64,000 nt of DNA from Dryocola sp051307055 (lineage in GTDB: Bacteria; Pseudomonadota; Gammaproteobacteria; Enterobacterales; Enterobacteriaceae). How positions within the stretch are numbered: the stretch's first letter is position 1; each line of letters starts with the position of its first letter. The notes under the pieces are model-generated. The model searched no databases. It was not told the DNA's origin and worked only from the letters and a program-made list of their open reading frames with translations. Location: contig NZ_CP149994.1 of NCBI RefSeq assembly GCF_051307055.1, forward strand, positions 3,224,001 to 3,288,000, given 5' to 3'. Position numbers and translations under genes: made by a program. Positions 56,341 through 64,000 of this stretch are shown here, piece by piece.

Positions 56341-58132
56341 GCGGCTCTCTCTCGATAGTGCCATCAGGCATCTGCTTAAAATATTCATAGATTCTCCCTG
56401 GCGCACTGACCACCCGGCAAATGAATTTTGTACCGACGGCCGCCCATAACTGTACGTCATCGGCACGGGCCGGAAATACAGGATGCCAGCACCCGATGCC
56501 TTCTATTCTCGCCTCATCCATCTCGATCTCAGGTGACGCCGAGGCGTCGAAGCGGCTGGAAGCATCCTTCACCGGAAACGTTGTTTCACTGGCAGCAAAC
56601 GCAAATAAACCTTCAGCCCGCCATGTCATAGCGAGGCTGATAAATATTTTTTCACTTTGCCAGTCAAATGCCGCCAGTGATTTAAGAACACCATCATCAC
56701 CGGTACAATCAATGATCACGTCGTACTGACGCAGTGAGTTTTTTGCGACCTCACTCTCAGGGGGAAACGCGCAGCTGAATGAACGTGCACTTGCGTCAGG
56801 CAGAATACGATTCAGATGTTCAACCAGCGCGGCCGCTTTGTTATGGCCAACTGACGTCATTGTCAGGGCGTGACGGCTCAGATTTCCGGTCTGTAGGAGG
56901 TCTGCGTCCAGAATGCCCTGGCTGACAACACCCATGCGCATCAGGTTTTCTGCAATCATGCTGCCCAGTGAGCCTGCACCGATTATCAGCACCTTTTTGC
57001 TCCGAATGTCGTTGGCTGCTTCGCCACGTGTTCTGAGCTGGTCGGCAGCCCAGTTCTGCGTCCTCACCCACCTGATGGGCTCTTGGGAAAGTGGCTGTTC
57101 GCGATCCCAGGCTCTGCGATTTCGTTCCGTTGGGCGGAATCCGGGGCGTTTTGTCATTGTATTACTGAGACCGGCCAGACGCAGCGCCAGCCAGTGAATG
57201 CGCGCTGGCTCATCTCCAATTTTGTTTTCCAGCGGAAAACCCAGCAAGAGTAATCCGGGCGCGCGTTGCTTGCGCAGTGTTCTGACAGAACGCCCAATAT
57301 CTGAAAAGAGGTCCGGCAGTGATAACCCCCATTGTGCGAAGCAATGGTTGAGCTCCTGCCAGGTCCTGGGGGCCTGCCAAGGAGCCAGAACGGGAAGGGT
57401 AGGCAAAACAGACCACACTACGTTCGTTGTTCTCGCGCCTTTGCGCATGAACGGGGACCATTTGGTTGTCCAGATTAGCTTTCCTTTGTTATCAAAAAAC
57501 TCACGCAAAAAGCGGGTACCGCGCGCACCGGGCAATCCAGTGCTGCTTGCAAACCCCCATTCTCCTGTTTTCGATGCCCAGAAAGGGAGATCATCAGTCT
57601 GTTCGCTAAAATCGATCACCGTAAAGGGTGACTGACCGGGGAAGGCGGGGAGTTCAACAGCATCCCCGGTTGTGGCCAGTTTGTCCTGTGCAGCGGCATC
57701 TATCCAGAGCAGCAGCCTGCTGAGTCGCCAACTGATTCTGTCGAGTAATGCTTCGGGTTCCTGCCCCCATAAGTTACGACCAAATGCGGCGGGCGTATTC
57801 TCAAGGCACGGATTTCCTGATGTCCATTCGCGAGTAGACGCATCCGAAAAGTTGTAGTTTTGATGCTGAAACGTTGCAGATATACCTTCCGATTTATCGG
57901 GATAGACCTCTATGCGTATCTGAGCCTCTTCCTGCCAGAGGACCAGATGCCAGACGCTGTTGTCTGGCATGAACCTGGAGCAGGGTACGGAAAGCCCGGC
58001 GGTGAATTTAAGCGACCATCTCTTGTCAGCAGAGAGCGCCCAAGCATTGTTCGTCCGCATCCTGGGATCATTATTGATAAGGGTGAGCGCTGTCTGCAGC
58101 TCTCCTGGCACCTGCTGAACGACTGTACTCAA
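56330..58132 (-). CDS. cap2: CBASS Cap2, E2-E1 ubiquitin-transfer-like fusion
   Basis: 600-aa enzyme that joins the C-terminus of the CD-NTase to target molecules and so primes it. Residues about 1-160 are an E2-like domain with a candidate catalytic Cys in GNPCLEN; a linker domain follows; residues about 370-600 are a ThiF/E1 adenylation domain with the Rossmann motif KVLIIGAGSLGSMIAENLMRMG, the IIDCTGDDGV segment and a second candidate Cys in GIGCWHPVFPA. It starts with TTG at 58132, overlapping the cdnD stop as TTGA (4 bp). Confidence 0.92.
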   Translation of the reverse strand: MSTVVQQVPGELQTALTLINNDPRMRTNNAWALSADKRWSLKFTAGLSVPCSRFMPDNSVWHLVLWQEEAQIRIEVYPDKSEGISATFQHQNYNFSDASTREWTSGNPCLENTPAAFGRNLWGQEPEALLDRISWRLSRLLLWIDAAAQDKLATTGDAVELPAFPGQSPFTVIDFSEQTDDLPFWASKTGEWGFASSTGLPGARGTRFLREFFDNKGKLIWTTKWSPFMRKGARTTNVVWSVLPTLPVLAPWQAPRTWQELNHCFAQWGLSLPDLFSDIGRSVRTLRKQRAPGLLLLGFPLENKIGDEPARIHWLALRLAGLSNTMTKRPGFRPTERNRRAWDREQPLSQEPIRWVRTQNWAADQLRTRGEAANDIRSKKVLIIGAGSLGSMIAENLMRMGVVSQGILDADLLQTGNLSRHALTMTSVGHNKAAALVEHLNRILPDASARSFSCAFPPESEVAKNSLRQYDVIIDCTGDDGVLKSLAAFDWQSEKIFISLAMTWRAEGLFAFAASETTFPVKDASSRFDASASPEIEMDEARIEGIGCWHPVFPARADDVQLWAAVGTKFICRVVSAPGRIYEYFKQMPDGTIEREPHEY

Positions 58133-59274
58133 GCGAAGCGCCCGGTTTTCTGTGGTTCAGCTGGTTTACTTGGCACTGTAAATCTACCATTGCGATCGCC
58201 GCCCTGAGGACCGGGTAAAGGAAATTTGGATCCGAACAGTTGGCGCCAGAGTTCTGCACTTTCCTGAGGATCCTGAGACGCCAGCGCGTTACGGGCAATT
58301 TCCGCCGCACCCGCAATACCCTCATAAAATGAACAGAAATCGTCGGTTGATAAGCGCGCCATCACGTCATGTTCTTCAACGCCGTGATCTGGCAAACACG
58401 GCTTACCTTTCTGGCTGTAAATGTCTGCCCAACGGCACAAAAAAGTGTCCAACAGCTGAACCAGACCTTTGCCCATTGAGGTGGTTCCATTATCCAGAGC
58501 GTTACCAATCAGATGCTCCAGCGGATAGCCTTTAGGGTATTTCGGCAGGTTTTCGCTGTTCTGCTGTCGCCACCATTTCACCGCCCTGACAAGGTTGATG
58601 TAGTGACCGTTGCAAACTCGGTTTTTCTCAGCGGTCCATCTGATCTGCGCGAGAGGATGCGTCCGGCCCCACTCATTTTTTTCCCTGTCAGGTAGCACTA
58701 ACGGGTGCGCTTTCCATTCTGAAGCGGGGGCGTCCTCTACCTGCGCACTGTTGCTCTCAGACAACCATCCCGTATTTGGGGACCAGCTTTTATTCAGGCG
58801 CCAGTCAGTTTGCTCTTCCAGAGAGTTAACAGTCAGAACTGACTCTGACTTATAGAGCTGTTCAAGATGGCTTTTTTCTGTCCCTGACTCTGGGATGGCG
58901 GTGATCACCAGGTCCAGTTCGACATAGGAGAGGGTAATACCAAAAGAGCGCCCCTGAGTTTCCCATTTACCTGGGTAATACTTGTCGAGGAATGGGATGA
59001 ACAGGTCCATTGCATCAGTGGGAGACATCCGGGTATGGTCAAGATTGGTCACCACGACAATATCAACATCAGGGCGCTTATCGCCGAGCGGACGGATTGC
59101 CGTTGAACGACGAATGCTGCCCTGCAGGAACGTTGATACGACAATTTCCTTGAGTGGTTCGAAATTCTTCAGGCGCTCGCGCAGTGTCCTTGCACCACTT
59201 TTCCAGTCTTCCTTCTGTGTATCAGTCGGCCTGATATTTGCTAAAAATTCGTTGAACTGAGGTTGAAGTTCCAT
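58129..59274 (-). CDS. cdnD: CBASS cyclic nucleotide synthase, CD-NTase clade D (CdnD)
   Basis: 381-aa polymerase-beta-like nucleotidyltransferase; start MELQPQFNEFLANIRPTDTQ is what I recall for Enterobacter cloacae CdnD02, which makes a 3',2',3'-type cyclic triadenylate. Active site: QGSIRRSTAIRP (GS motif) followed by DVDIVVV with both metal-binding Asp residues, and a third acid in VELDLVI. The C-terminal tail, ending KTGRFA, is disordered and would be the substrate of Cap2. It begins 5 bp after the cap4 stop. Confidence 0.93.
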   Translation of the reverse strand: MELQPQFNEFLANIRPTDTQKEDWKSGARTLRERLKNFEPLKEIVVSTFLQGSIRRSTAIRPLGDKRPDVDIVVVTNLDHTRMSPTDAMDLFIPFLDKYYPGKWETQGRSFGITLSYVELDLVITAIPESGTEKSHLEQLYKSESVLTVNSLEEQTDWRLNKSWSPNTGWLSESNSAQVEDAPASEWKAHPLVLPDREKNEWGRTHPLAQIRWTAEKNRVCNGHYINLVRAVKWWRQQNSENLPKYPKGYPLEHLIGNALDNGTTSMGKGLVQLLDTFLCRWADIYSQKGKPCLPDHGVEEHDVMARLSTDDFCSFYEGIAGAAEIARNALASQDPQESAELWRQLFGSKFPLPGPQGGDRNGRFTVPSKPAEPQKTGRFA

Positions 59275-59279
59275 GGTGA

Positions 59280-60779
59280 TTAAACCTTAAATGAAGGAAG
59301 GTAGGAGCCATCTCGTTGGCGTTGAAAGTCAAACTCGTAAAAGACGCATGTCCCAAGAAAATCAGTGTGCTGGCCAAGATAAAAATTAACGGCATTTGGC
59401 GCAGCGCTGAAAATATGCAGGCTTGCCTCAACCGGTAAATCTGCATCCGTAACTACATCGGATACCTGTTCGGCAAGCGCTACGGCATGTGAACCGTTTT
59501 TCACAGATCGTTGCCCGTGCCCGTTTGCGGGGGTTACGTGAATGATACGTCCTATGTCAGGCTGATTTTCGAGTATGTATGCGCGCGCTTTTGGCAGCGC
59601 ATTTCTCGCAATGCTGAGCACTACAGCGACATCGCTTCCGGTTCCGACAGTCTCGGTTTCGATAACCGCATCAGGTTCACCCTGCGATTCGTTCTCAGAC
59701 CAGATGGAGTCGCCCATCCTCCCTTTCTGGACCAGTTCGATTTCTACGCCTGACTTGTGACCAAGACATTTTCCGGCAAGCATTGCAATGGAGCTGTGGG
59801 TATTTAGATACAGCCGAACTTTACGCTCCGTCTGCCTTATACCTGTGAGGAAGGTTTCTACTTGGGGCTTAATAACATCATTCCACTCAATGCCAGGGGA
59901 GGGAAATCGACCTTCGAAGAGAGAAAGCAGGGAGAGTGTGTGTTCCGGAAGCGCATCCATTATGTCCAATGGTCCATCGCTGAAAGAGCGTAGCGCAACA
60001 TTTCTGAAGCTTTCAGGTGCTTCCGATCTGAGCCAGTTCTCTTCCACGCAAAGGGCTTTGAACTGCTCTCGGGTAAAGCGATAACGTTCCTTACTGCGTA
60101 AGGCACGCGCAGCGCCATCGAAACGGAAGTCCGAACTTGTTTCGCAGGTTATCAAGCCAATGATCTGGAAGCAGGTATTAACTTTTTCACGCATCGCTTC
60201 AAGCGTGGGCTGTGACTGCTGAATGTGAAAACCAGAAAGCACCTGCTCCAGCTCCTGGTCCGTGGAAAGCTTAAGATGTTGGCGCCAGAGCTTGCGAACC
60301 TTTCCCTTACGGCTCCTGTCGGTCGTGCCATCAAACAACTTATCGAGTCGTATTGAGCCATCCACATTGCTGATTATTTCACCAAGTGGGTCCTCATCGA
60401 TAATTCGATCTGTCGTCACAAGATGAAAAGCAGAGTTGGCAGGCTCAGTTCCTTTTGCCTGTTTTAGCCTTTCAAGGATCGAGAAGGTTTCAGCACCAAT
60501 GAATGCAGGGTCAATCAGGTCCTCGAATCCGAAGCTAGCGGCTTGTGTAACGTGAAACTTGATTTGATAGTAATCGGCCTGAATCCGTTCGGGCCCGGTG
60601 CTGCGGCGGGGGGGATTATAACGCGTAATTACGTCATCAAAGGCTTTAGGGCCATCGGCTTCATAGGAAACTTCTACGACGAAATCTTGTTGGGGATTTT
60701 TAAGCCGGGATGCCTCAATCCAGAAATACCGAGCCTGATAATCATGACCGTGCCAGTTAGCCAATACAGAAGTCGCCAT
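59280..60779 (-). CDS. cap4: CBASS effector Cap4: dsDNA endonuclease fused to SAVED domain
   Basis: 499-aa effector. The N-terminal 110 residues form a PD-(D/E)xK nuclease (FDDVITRY then ADYYQIKFHV with the Q-x-K pair), a helical middle part follows, and residues about 330-490 form a SAVED sensor domain (LNTHSSIAMLAGKCLGHK; RIIHVTPANGHGQRS; EASLHIFSAAPNAVNFYLGQ). On binding the cyclic trinucleotide made by CdnD, SAVED domains oligomerise and the nuclease destroys DNA, ending phage growth. First gene of the operon, with a strong SD (GGGAGGAATCTC) at the ATG. Confidence 0.93.
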   Translation of the reverse strand: MATSVLANWHGHDYQARYFWIEASRLKNPQQDFVVEVSYEADGPKAFDDVITRYNPPRRSTGPERIQADYYQIKFHVTQAASFGFEDLIDPAFIGAETFSILERLKQAKGTEPANSAFHLVTTDRIIDEDPLGEIISNVDGSIRLDKLFDGTTDRSRKGKVRKLWRQHLKLSTDQELEQVLSGFHIQQSQPTLEAMREKVNTCFQIIGLITCETSSDFRFDGAARALRSKERYRFTREQFKALCVEENWLRSEAPESFRNVALRSFSDGPLDIMDALPEHTLSLLSLFEGRFPSPGIEWNDVIKPQVETFLTGIRQTERKVRLYLNTHSSIAMLAGKCLGHKSGVEIELVQKGRMGDSIWSENESQGEPDAVIETETVGTGSDVAVVLSIARNALPKARAYILENQPDIGRIIHVTPANGHGQRSVKNGSHAVALAEQVSDVVTDADLPVEASLHIFSAAPNAVNFYLGQHTDFLGTCVFYEFDFQRQRDGSYLPSFKV

Positions 60780-60790
60780 GAGATTCCTCC

Positions 60791-61297
60791 CAAATAACAG
60801 TAATATTTTGAAACTATCACGTCAGAGGATACTGTTCAAGAAGACAGTGTTTATTGCAGGTTCTGGAATTCATTAACGACTCATGTGTATTTAAATAATT
60901 GATATTACTATTAAATAAAAGGTTGTAAAAAATAATATCAATCAGACTTCAGTTAAACTGAAGAACTAAATTTTTTTAATTCCCATATGATCCTTGAAAA
61001 AGAGCATTTAACTGCAGACTTCTGCAGGATGATCAACTATTGAACAAAATGACATTGATCAAAGGTGTGATTATTGACTGTGTATTCAAGACACAAGAGT
61101 CATCATACCTAGTGCCCCTTCGGCTCCCCGGGTCGTCAGCCCGACTGCGCTTACCGGCAGGCCGGTAAATTTCACCGAACTGCTTGAGTAGGCATTTCGC
61201 GCCTGCGGCTGAGGTCAGATGGCGTTTAGGTAAAGCCCGTTTCCAGAACCTTATCTCGTTGATTCATTGCCGATGAGTTGAAGAAACAGCCGAAATA
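60791..61297. other. Gene-free gap upstream of the CBASS operon
   Basis: About 500 bases. The part next to cap4 is AT-rich and should hold its promoter, but no single -35/-10 pair stands out. A GC-rich patch at about 61115-61250 (with CCGGCAGGCCGG near 61160) is unlike its surroundings and may be a remnant of an older insertion. No gene seen. Confidence 0.5.
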
Positions 61298-62215
61298 TCA
61301 TGAAACTTTTTTACGAAGCCATCTTGATAAACCACTGTCCAGAATGAGTCCTGCTAACTTGTCGGGGCCGATTAACGTGATGCCTTCGGCTTTGATATTT
61401 TCGGATAACGGTCCGCTGTGCCAGATAAAAAACATCCGTTCATAGGCACTGGTTTCTCTGAACCGTTTTGCGTAATCACTGAAAGCATGTGCGTCCGCAT
61501 ATGATTTAATCTGAACAAAAGCTTTCTCGCTGGTGGTGGGGGATTCAAGCTCAAGATCCAGCGTTTTTTGGGTTTTACCGACAATACTGGTGCGCCGCCA
61601 CCCGCTGGTTGAAAAAACAAGGTCTACCAGTAGCTCGAAATCCTGCCAGGTCAGCATTTGGCACAGATTTTTTATCGCGGCCAGGTACGTTACTTCAGCC
61701 TGCTTAGCATCAGACACCGCAGGGAGATCTTCATCATTGATTTTTCGCACAACGTAATCATGTGCGCTTACGTTACAGATCGTACCCCGATACCCCTGAA
61801 CCTTTAACAGGTCTCCGCTCAGATGATCCGTGGTTAATCGCGCGCCCCCAACACTGGTGTTTTGCCACCCCTCTATCGTTTTTCTGACCCGGCTACTATC
61901 TGCCAGTACCTCAACCGGCCCCACGGGTCGACACCAGTAAAGAAATCCCCCCCTGATGGTAATGAATAGTGTATCTTCATCTGCCGTGTAGAAAGTTTTG
62001 ATCTGCCTGACGTCACTGCTGGCGCTGGCCTTATTTCCCTTCCGCTCTTGAAGCCATATCTTGTGAACTTCTTCCCATCGGTCGTCAACGCAAAGATTGT
62101 CCGGGGTTTTATGATAACCAAACCGAAGCGTGCCCTCCGACAGGCACTGCTGCTCCCATTCACCTGCCTCACCAAGTTTGATGAACTGAACTGTTGCGGG
62201 GCTGATTTTTTCCAT
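61298..62215 (-). CDS. Mrr-like restriction endonuclease-fold protein
   Basis: 305 aa when started at the ATG 62215 (MEKISPATVQFIKLGEAGEW). The C-terminal half has a PD-(D/E)xK Mrr_cat pattern: LTWQDFELLVDLVFSTSGWRR, Asp in TLDLELESP, and FVQIKSY as the Q-x-K motif. The N-terminal half (GTLRFGYH, FLYWCR, VCNVSAHDY-type segments) may be a sensing domain. Mrr-like proteins cut modified or foreign DNA. The frame is open 96 codons further upstream, but that part lies antisense to the abiH and integrase remnants and is not believed. Solitary and divergent from the abiH remnant. Confidence 0.78.
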   Translation of the reverse strand: MEKISPATVQFIKLGEAGEWEQQCLSEGTLRFGYHKTPDNLCVDDRWEEVHKIWLQERKGNKASASSDVRQIKTFYTADEDTLFITIRGGFLYWCRPVGPVEVLADSSRVRKTIEGWQNTSVGGARLTTDHLSGDLLKVQGYRGTICNVSAHDYVVRKINDEDLPAVSDAKQAEVTYLAAIKNLCQMLTWQDFELLVDLVFSTSGWRRTSIVGKTQKTLDLELESPTTSEKAFVQIKSYADAHAFSDYAKRFRETSAYERMFFIWHSGPLSENIKAEGITLIGPDKLAGLILDSGLSRWLRKKVS

Positions 62216-62305
62216 AATTTTCCGGGGGTATAAGGTATCTGCTGTTATAAAACACGAGATATTCTGGTATTTCAACGCAAACAAGTCATCTGTCGTGAGA
62301 GGGCT

Positions 62306-62386
62306 ATGCAAACAACTACACTCTATGTCATTGGAAATGGCTTCGATCTCAGGCATAACATCCCTGACTTGCTCCCGGCAAACTAA
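62306..62386 (+). pseudogene. 5' remnant of an abiH-type abortive infection gene
   Basis: From ATG 62306 (GAGAGGG just upstream) the frame reads MQTTTLYVIGNGFDLRHNIP, the conserved N-terminus of AbiH-family proteins, and then ends at TAA 62384-62386. At the same point, integrase sequence begins in another frame. The rest of abiH has been lost, apparently by recombination with an integrase gene. Confidence 0.75.
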
Positions 62387-62390
62387 CATA

Positions 62391-63467
62391 GCACGATGTA
62401 AGCAAGTTCCGCTTTCTAATCTGGATGTGACAACCAAAAACCTGAAATACGCCGAGCGCATACTCGGCGAAATCCATAATAAAATTGAGCGAGGGACCTT
62501 CAATTATGCTGAGCACTTCCCCCGCTCGCCACGCCTCAAATTGTTTGGCAACGCAGCTGCTGGAAAAAAAGTGAAAACGTACCTGGATGAATATCTGGGG
62601 ATCTGCGAAACCCGTAAGTTATCGCCCTCGACAATTGGCGGATATAAAAAGTGCCGGAGCGCACTTTCAAAATTTCATATGCTCCCGGCCAGTGAGCTTA
62701 CGCCAGCAGCACTTAAAACGTAGATACAAAGCCAGACTACGGCACTTAAAACCATTCGAAACCAGCTGTCATTTATGCGATCAGCTCTCGATGAAGCAGT
62801 TACTGATGGTGTGTTGCAGATTAACCCTGTATCGCTCGTTACAGCTTCACGTTACCAGGAGAAAAAATCCACCAGCGAAAGTGAATACATCGTTGATCCG
62901 ATGTCGCCGGATGAAACGAATTCCATTTATCAAAGTTGCAGATATTCCGAATGGGTTAATACCTTCCGTTTTGCTTTCAACACCGGTGTTCGCCCTTCTG
63001 AGCTCTGTGCATTACGTTGGGTTGGTATCGACTTTGTAAGTAACACTGCTCATGTCCAGAATGCCAGTGTGGTTGGAGTGATAAAAGGAACAAAGACCAA
63101 AGCCGGAACTCGAAAGGTTGAACTGAATGATGAGGCGCTGCGTTCACTCCAGGAACAAAAACAGCATACCTTTATGCGTAGCGAATACATCTTTAGCGAT
63201 CCGAAAACAGGTAAGCCCTGGGCCAGCGCCGACGCTATACGAAAGAAGGCTTGGGTGCCGGTTTTGAAGAAAGCTGGGATCCGATATCGCAACCCATACC
63301 AGACCAGGCACACGTTCGCGACCAGGCATATCAGCCAAGGCGTAAACCTTTTTTGGCTAGCAGGGCAAATGGGGCACAAAGGTCCTGAGATGTTGTTTCG
63401 TCATTATGGCTCTTATCTTCAGTCCTATGTTGGCCGCTCAGTCATAAAGAACCTTTCGAAGAGCTGA
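62391..63467 (+). pseudogene. Phage integrase (DUF3596/HK022-like), truncated and with an in-frame stop
   Basis: The single frame reads ARCKQVPLSNLDVTTKNLKY (a DUF3596-type arm-binding region whose start is missing), a SAM-like core-binding domain, then TAG at 62721-62723, and continues in the same frame with the complete catalytic domain: Arg in NTGVRPSELCALRW, Lys in KTKAGTRKVEL, H-x2-R in TRHTFATRH, GHKGPEM and the Tyr nucleophile in FRHYGSYLQ, ending at 63467. Different family from IntA at 46125. Loss of the N-terminus plus the amber stop should make it inactive; a downstream start at 62775 could yield a catalytic-domain fragment. Confidence 0.85.
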
Positions 63468-63794
63468 TATCCTAATTTGTACAATCAAAATTGTAATCTG
63501 AAGGTTCTGCTACAATATGAGGTATGTGAAGATAAAAAAAGCATAACAGAATGCTTTAACCTATTGATTTTAAATAAATTTAAACCATTCAACAACTTTA
63601 TTTTTGCATAGTTATATTGACATTGCCTAAGCGAATGAATCCATTGCATTTTATTCGCAATAGAAAGTGCGTCCGGATATCAAATCCGCTTGATTAAGTA
63701 TCAACTAAATTGATATCCTATGGCCATTACAGCAAGATTAAAAACTTTTACTTACTTTTCAGTGACTTAATAACGGGTGAAGGCGGAGCATATT
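63468..63794. other. AT-rich non-coding stretch before the leader peptide
   Basis: Mostly A/T. It has TTGACA at 63618 and several GATATC-type repeats around 63678-63720 (GGATATCAAATCC, TTGATATCC). It should hold the promoter of the downstream leader unit; the exact promoter cannot be fixed by eye. Confidence 0.4.
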
Positions 63795-63833
63795 ATGAAA
63801 AATACATTTACAGTCGGTTTCGGTGAAGGTTAA
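63795..63833 (+). CDS. 12-residue leader peptide
   Basis: ATG at 63795 with SD GGCGGAG six bases upstream encodes MKNTFTVGFGEG then TAA. It is followed 35 bases later by a hairpin whose right arm contains the SD of the next gene. The arrangement fits a translation-attenuation leader. Sequence not recognised. Confidence 0.5.
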   Translation: MKNTFTVGFGEG

Positions 63834-63868
63834 GACCTATCATTGTCAACCTAAATGAAAGATGATTT

Positions 63869-63894
63869 AAGGCCTCCCATGATGGAGGCCTTTT
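63869..63894 (+). promoter_or_regulatory. Hairpin sequestering the SD of the downstream gene
   Basis: AAGGCCTCC-CATGAT-GGAGGCCTTTT: a perfect 9-bp stem followed by a short T run. GGAGG in the right arm is eight bases before the ATG at 63897, so the stem would hide the ribosome binding site. It could also act as an intrinsic terminator; both readings give leader-controlled expression. Confidence 0.6.
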
Positions 63895-63896
63895 AA

Positions 63897-64000
63897 ATGG
63901 GGCAGAGAAAAGTGGCAAAAACACTGGTAAGCATAACAACAACTCTTTTTGTAGTGATGATGATCATACGGTCTGTCTTCACGCTCATCTATCCCAAAGC
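63897..64000 (+). CDS. Membrane-segment protein, partial (runs off right edge)
   Basis: From ATG 63897 the frame reads MGQRKVAKTLVSITTTLFVV followed by MMIIRSVFTLIYPK to the window end without a stop: a basic start and one hydrophobic helix, as in a signal anchor or a transporter's first helix. A GTG at 63912 is an alternative start. Family not recognised from this fragment. Confidence 0.5.
   Translation, partial: MGQRKVAKTLVSITTTLFVVMMIIRSVFTLIYPK

Noticed and set aside
56341..56466. Upstream extension of cap3 within cap2
   Set aside because: The 11-bp overlap start at 56340 fits CBASS operons and the JAB domain; the extension is shadow sequence of cap2.
62216..62503. N-terminal extension of the Mrr-like nuclease frame
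   Set aside because: These 96 codons are antisense to the abiH and integrase remnants; the ATG at 62215 gives a natural start.
46000..64000. CRISPR array in the island
   Set aside because: The only regular repeat (51201-51258) has 10-bp units with no spacers, and no cas genes are present.
62400..64000. Right attachment site repeating the ssrA 3' end
   Set aside because: I looked for the GGTTCAACTCCCGCCAG segment downstream and did not find it; the island must extend past the window.

Overview
The window is a chromosomal segment of a member of the Enterobacteriaceae. Gene order follows the Escherichia coli grcA-ung ... smpB-ssrA region almost gene for gene, and the core proteins (trxC, pssA, clpB, raiA, rplS, rimM, ffh, bamE and others) match the E. 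coli proteins closely in sequence and length. I cannot name the genus from sequence alone; differences from E. coli in the accessory genes suggest an Enterobacter/Cedecea/Kosakonia-type organism.

Layout. 1-10.3 kb: grcA (cut by the window edge), ung, a SpoU-type methyltransferase gene, trxC, tapT, patZ, pssA, yfiM, kgtP and a DUF4385 gene. 10.3-15.8 kb: a complete rRNA operon on the minus strand (16S, tRNA-Glu, 23S, 5S) with both promoters and its terminator. 15.9-26.4 kb: clpB with a sigma-32 promoter, pgeF, rluD, bamD, raiA, the pheL-pheA attenuation operon, an SMP-30-type lactonase gene, and tyrA-aroF with a TyrR box. 26.4-28.4 kb: two stress-type DUF2382 genes, where E. coli has yfiLRNB. 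28.5-34.3 kb: the rplS-trmD-rimM-rpsP ribosome operon, ffh, ypjD and corB. 34.3-40.0 kb: an inserted four-gene alginate-oligomer-type locus (SDR reductase, sodium:solute symporter, PL17-type lyase, FadR-type regulator) with two likely operators. 40.1-45.9 kb: grpE, nadK, recN with two LexA boxes, bamE, rnfH, ratA, smpB and tmRNA (ssrA).

45.9 kb to the end is an integrated island at ssrA. Its left side is laid out like the E. coli CP4-57 element: intA, a frameshifted yfjH-like gene, alpA, yfjI and yfjJ. An iteron-like repeat array and a two-gene module (DUF6338-like membrane protein plus a GYQP-repeat protein) follow. The right side is a defence block: a frameshifted PHP-ATPase (TrlF-type) gene, a complete type II CBASS operon (cap4, cdnD, cap2, cap3), a solitary Mrr-like nuclease, a 5' remnant of an abiH gene, and a second phage integrase that lacks its N-terminus and carries an in-frame stop. 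The last 250 bases hold a leader peptide followed by a hairpin that hides the ribosome binding site of a truncated membrane-protein gene. No right attachment site is seen, so the island continues past the window.

The CBASS operon is a known system type and the best supported defence module. The least described candidates are the DUF6338/GYQP pair, the iteron array next to yfjJ, and the leader-hairpin-membrane gene unit at the right edge.
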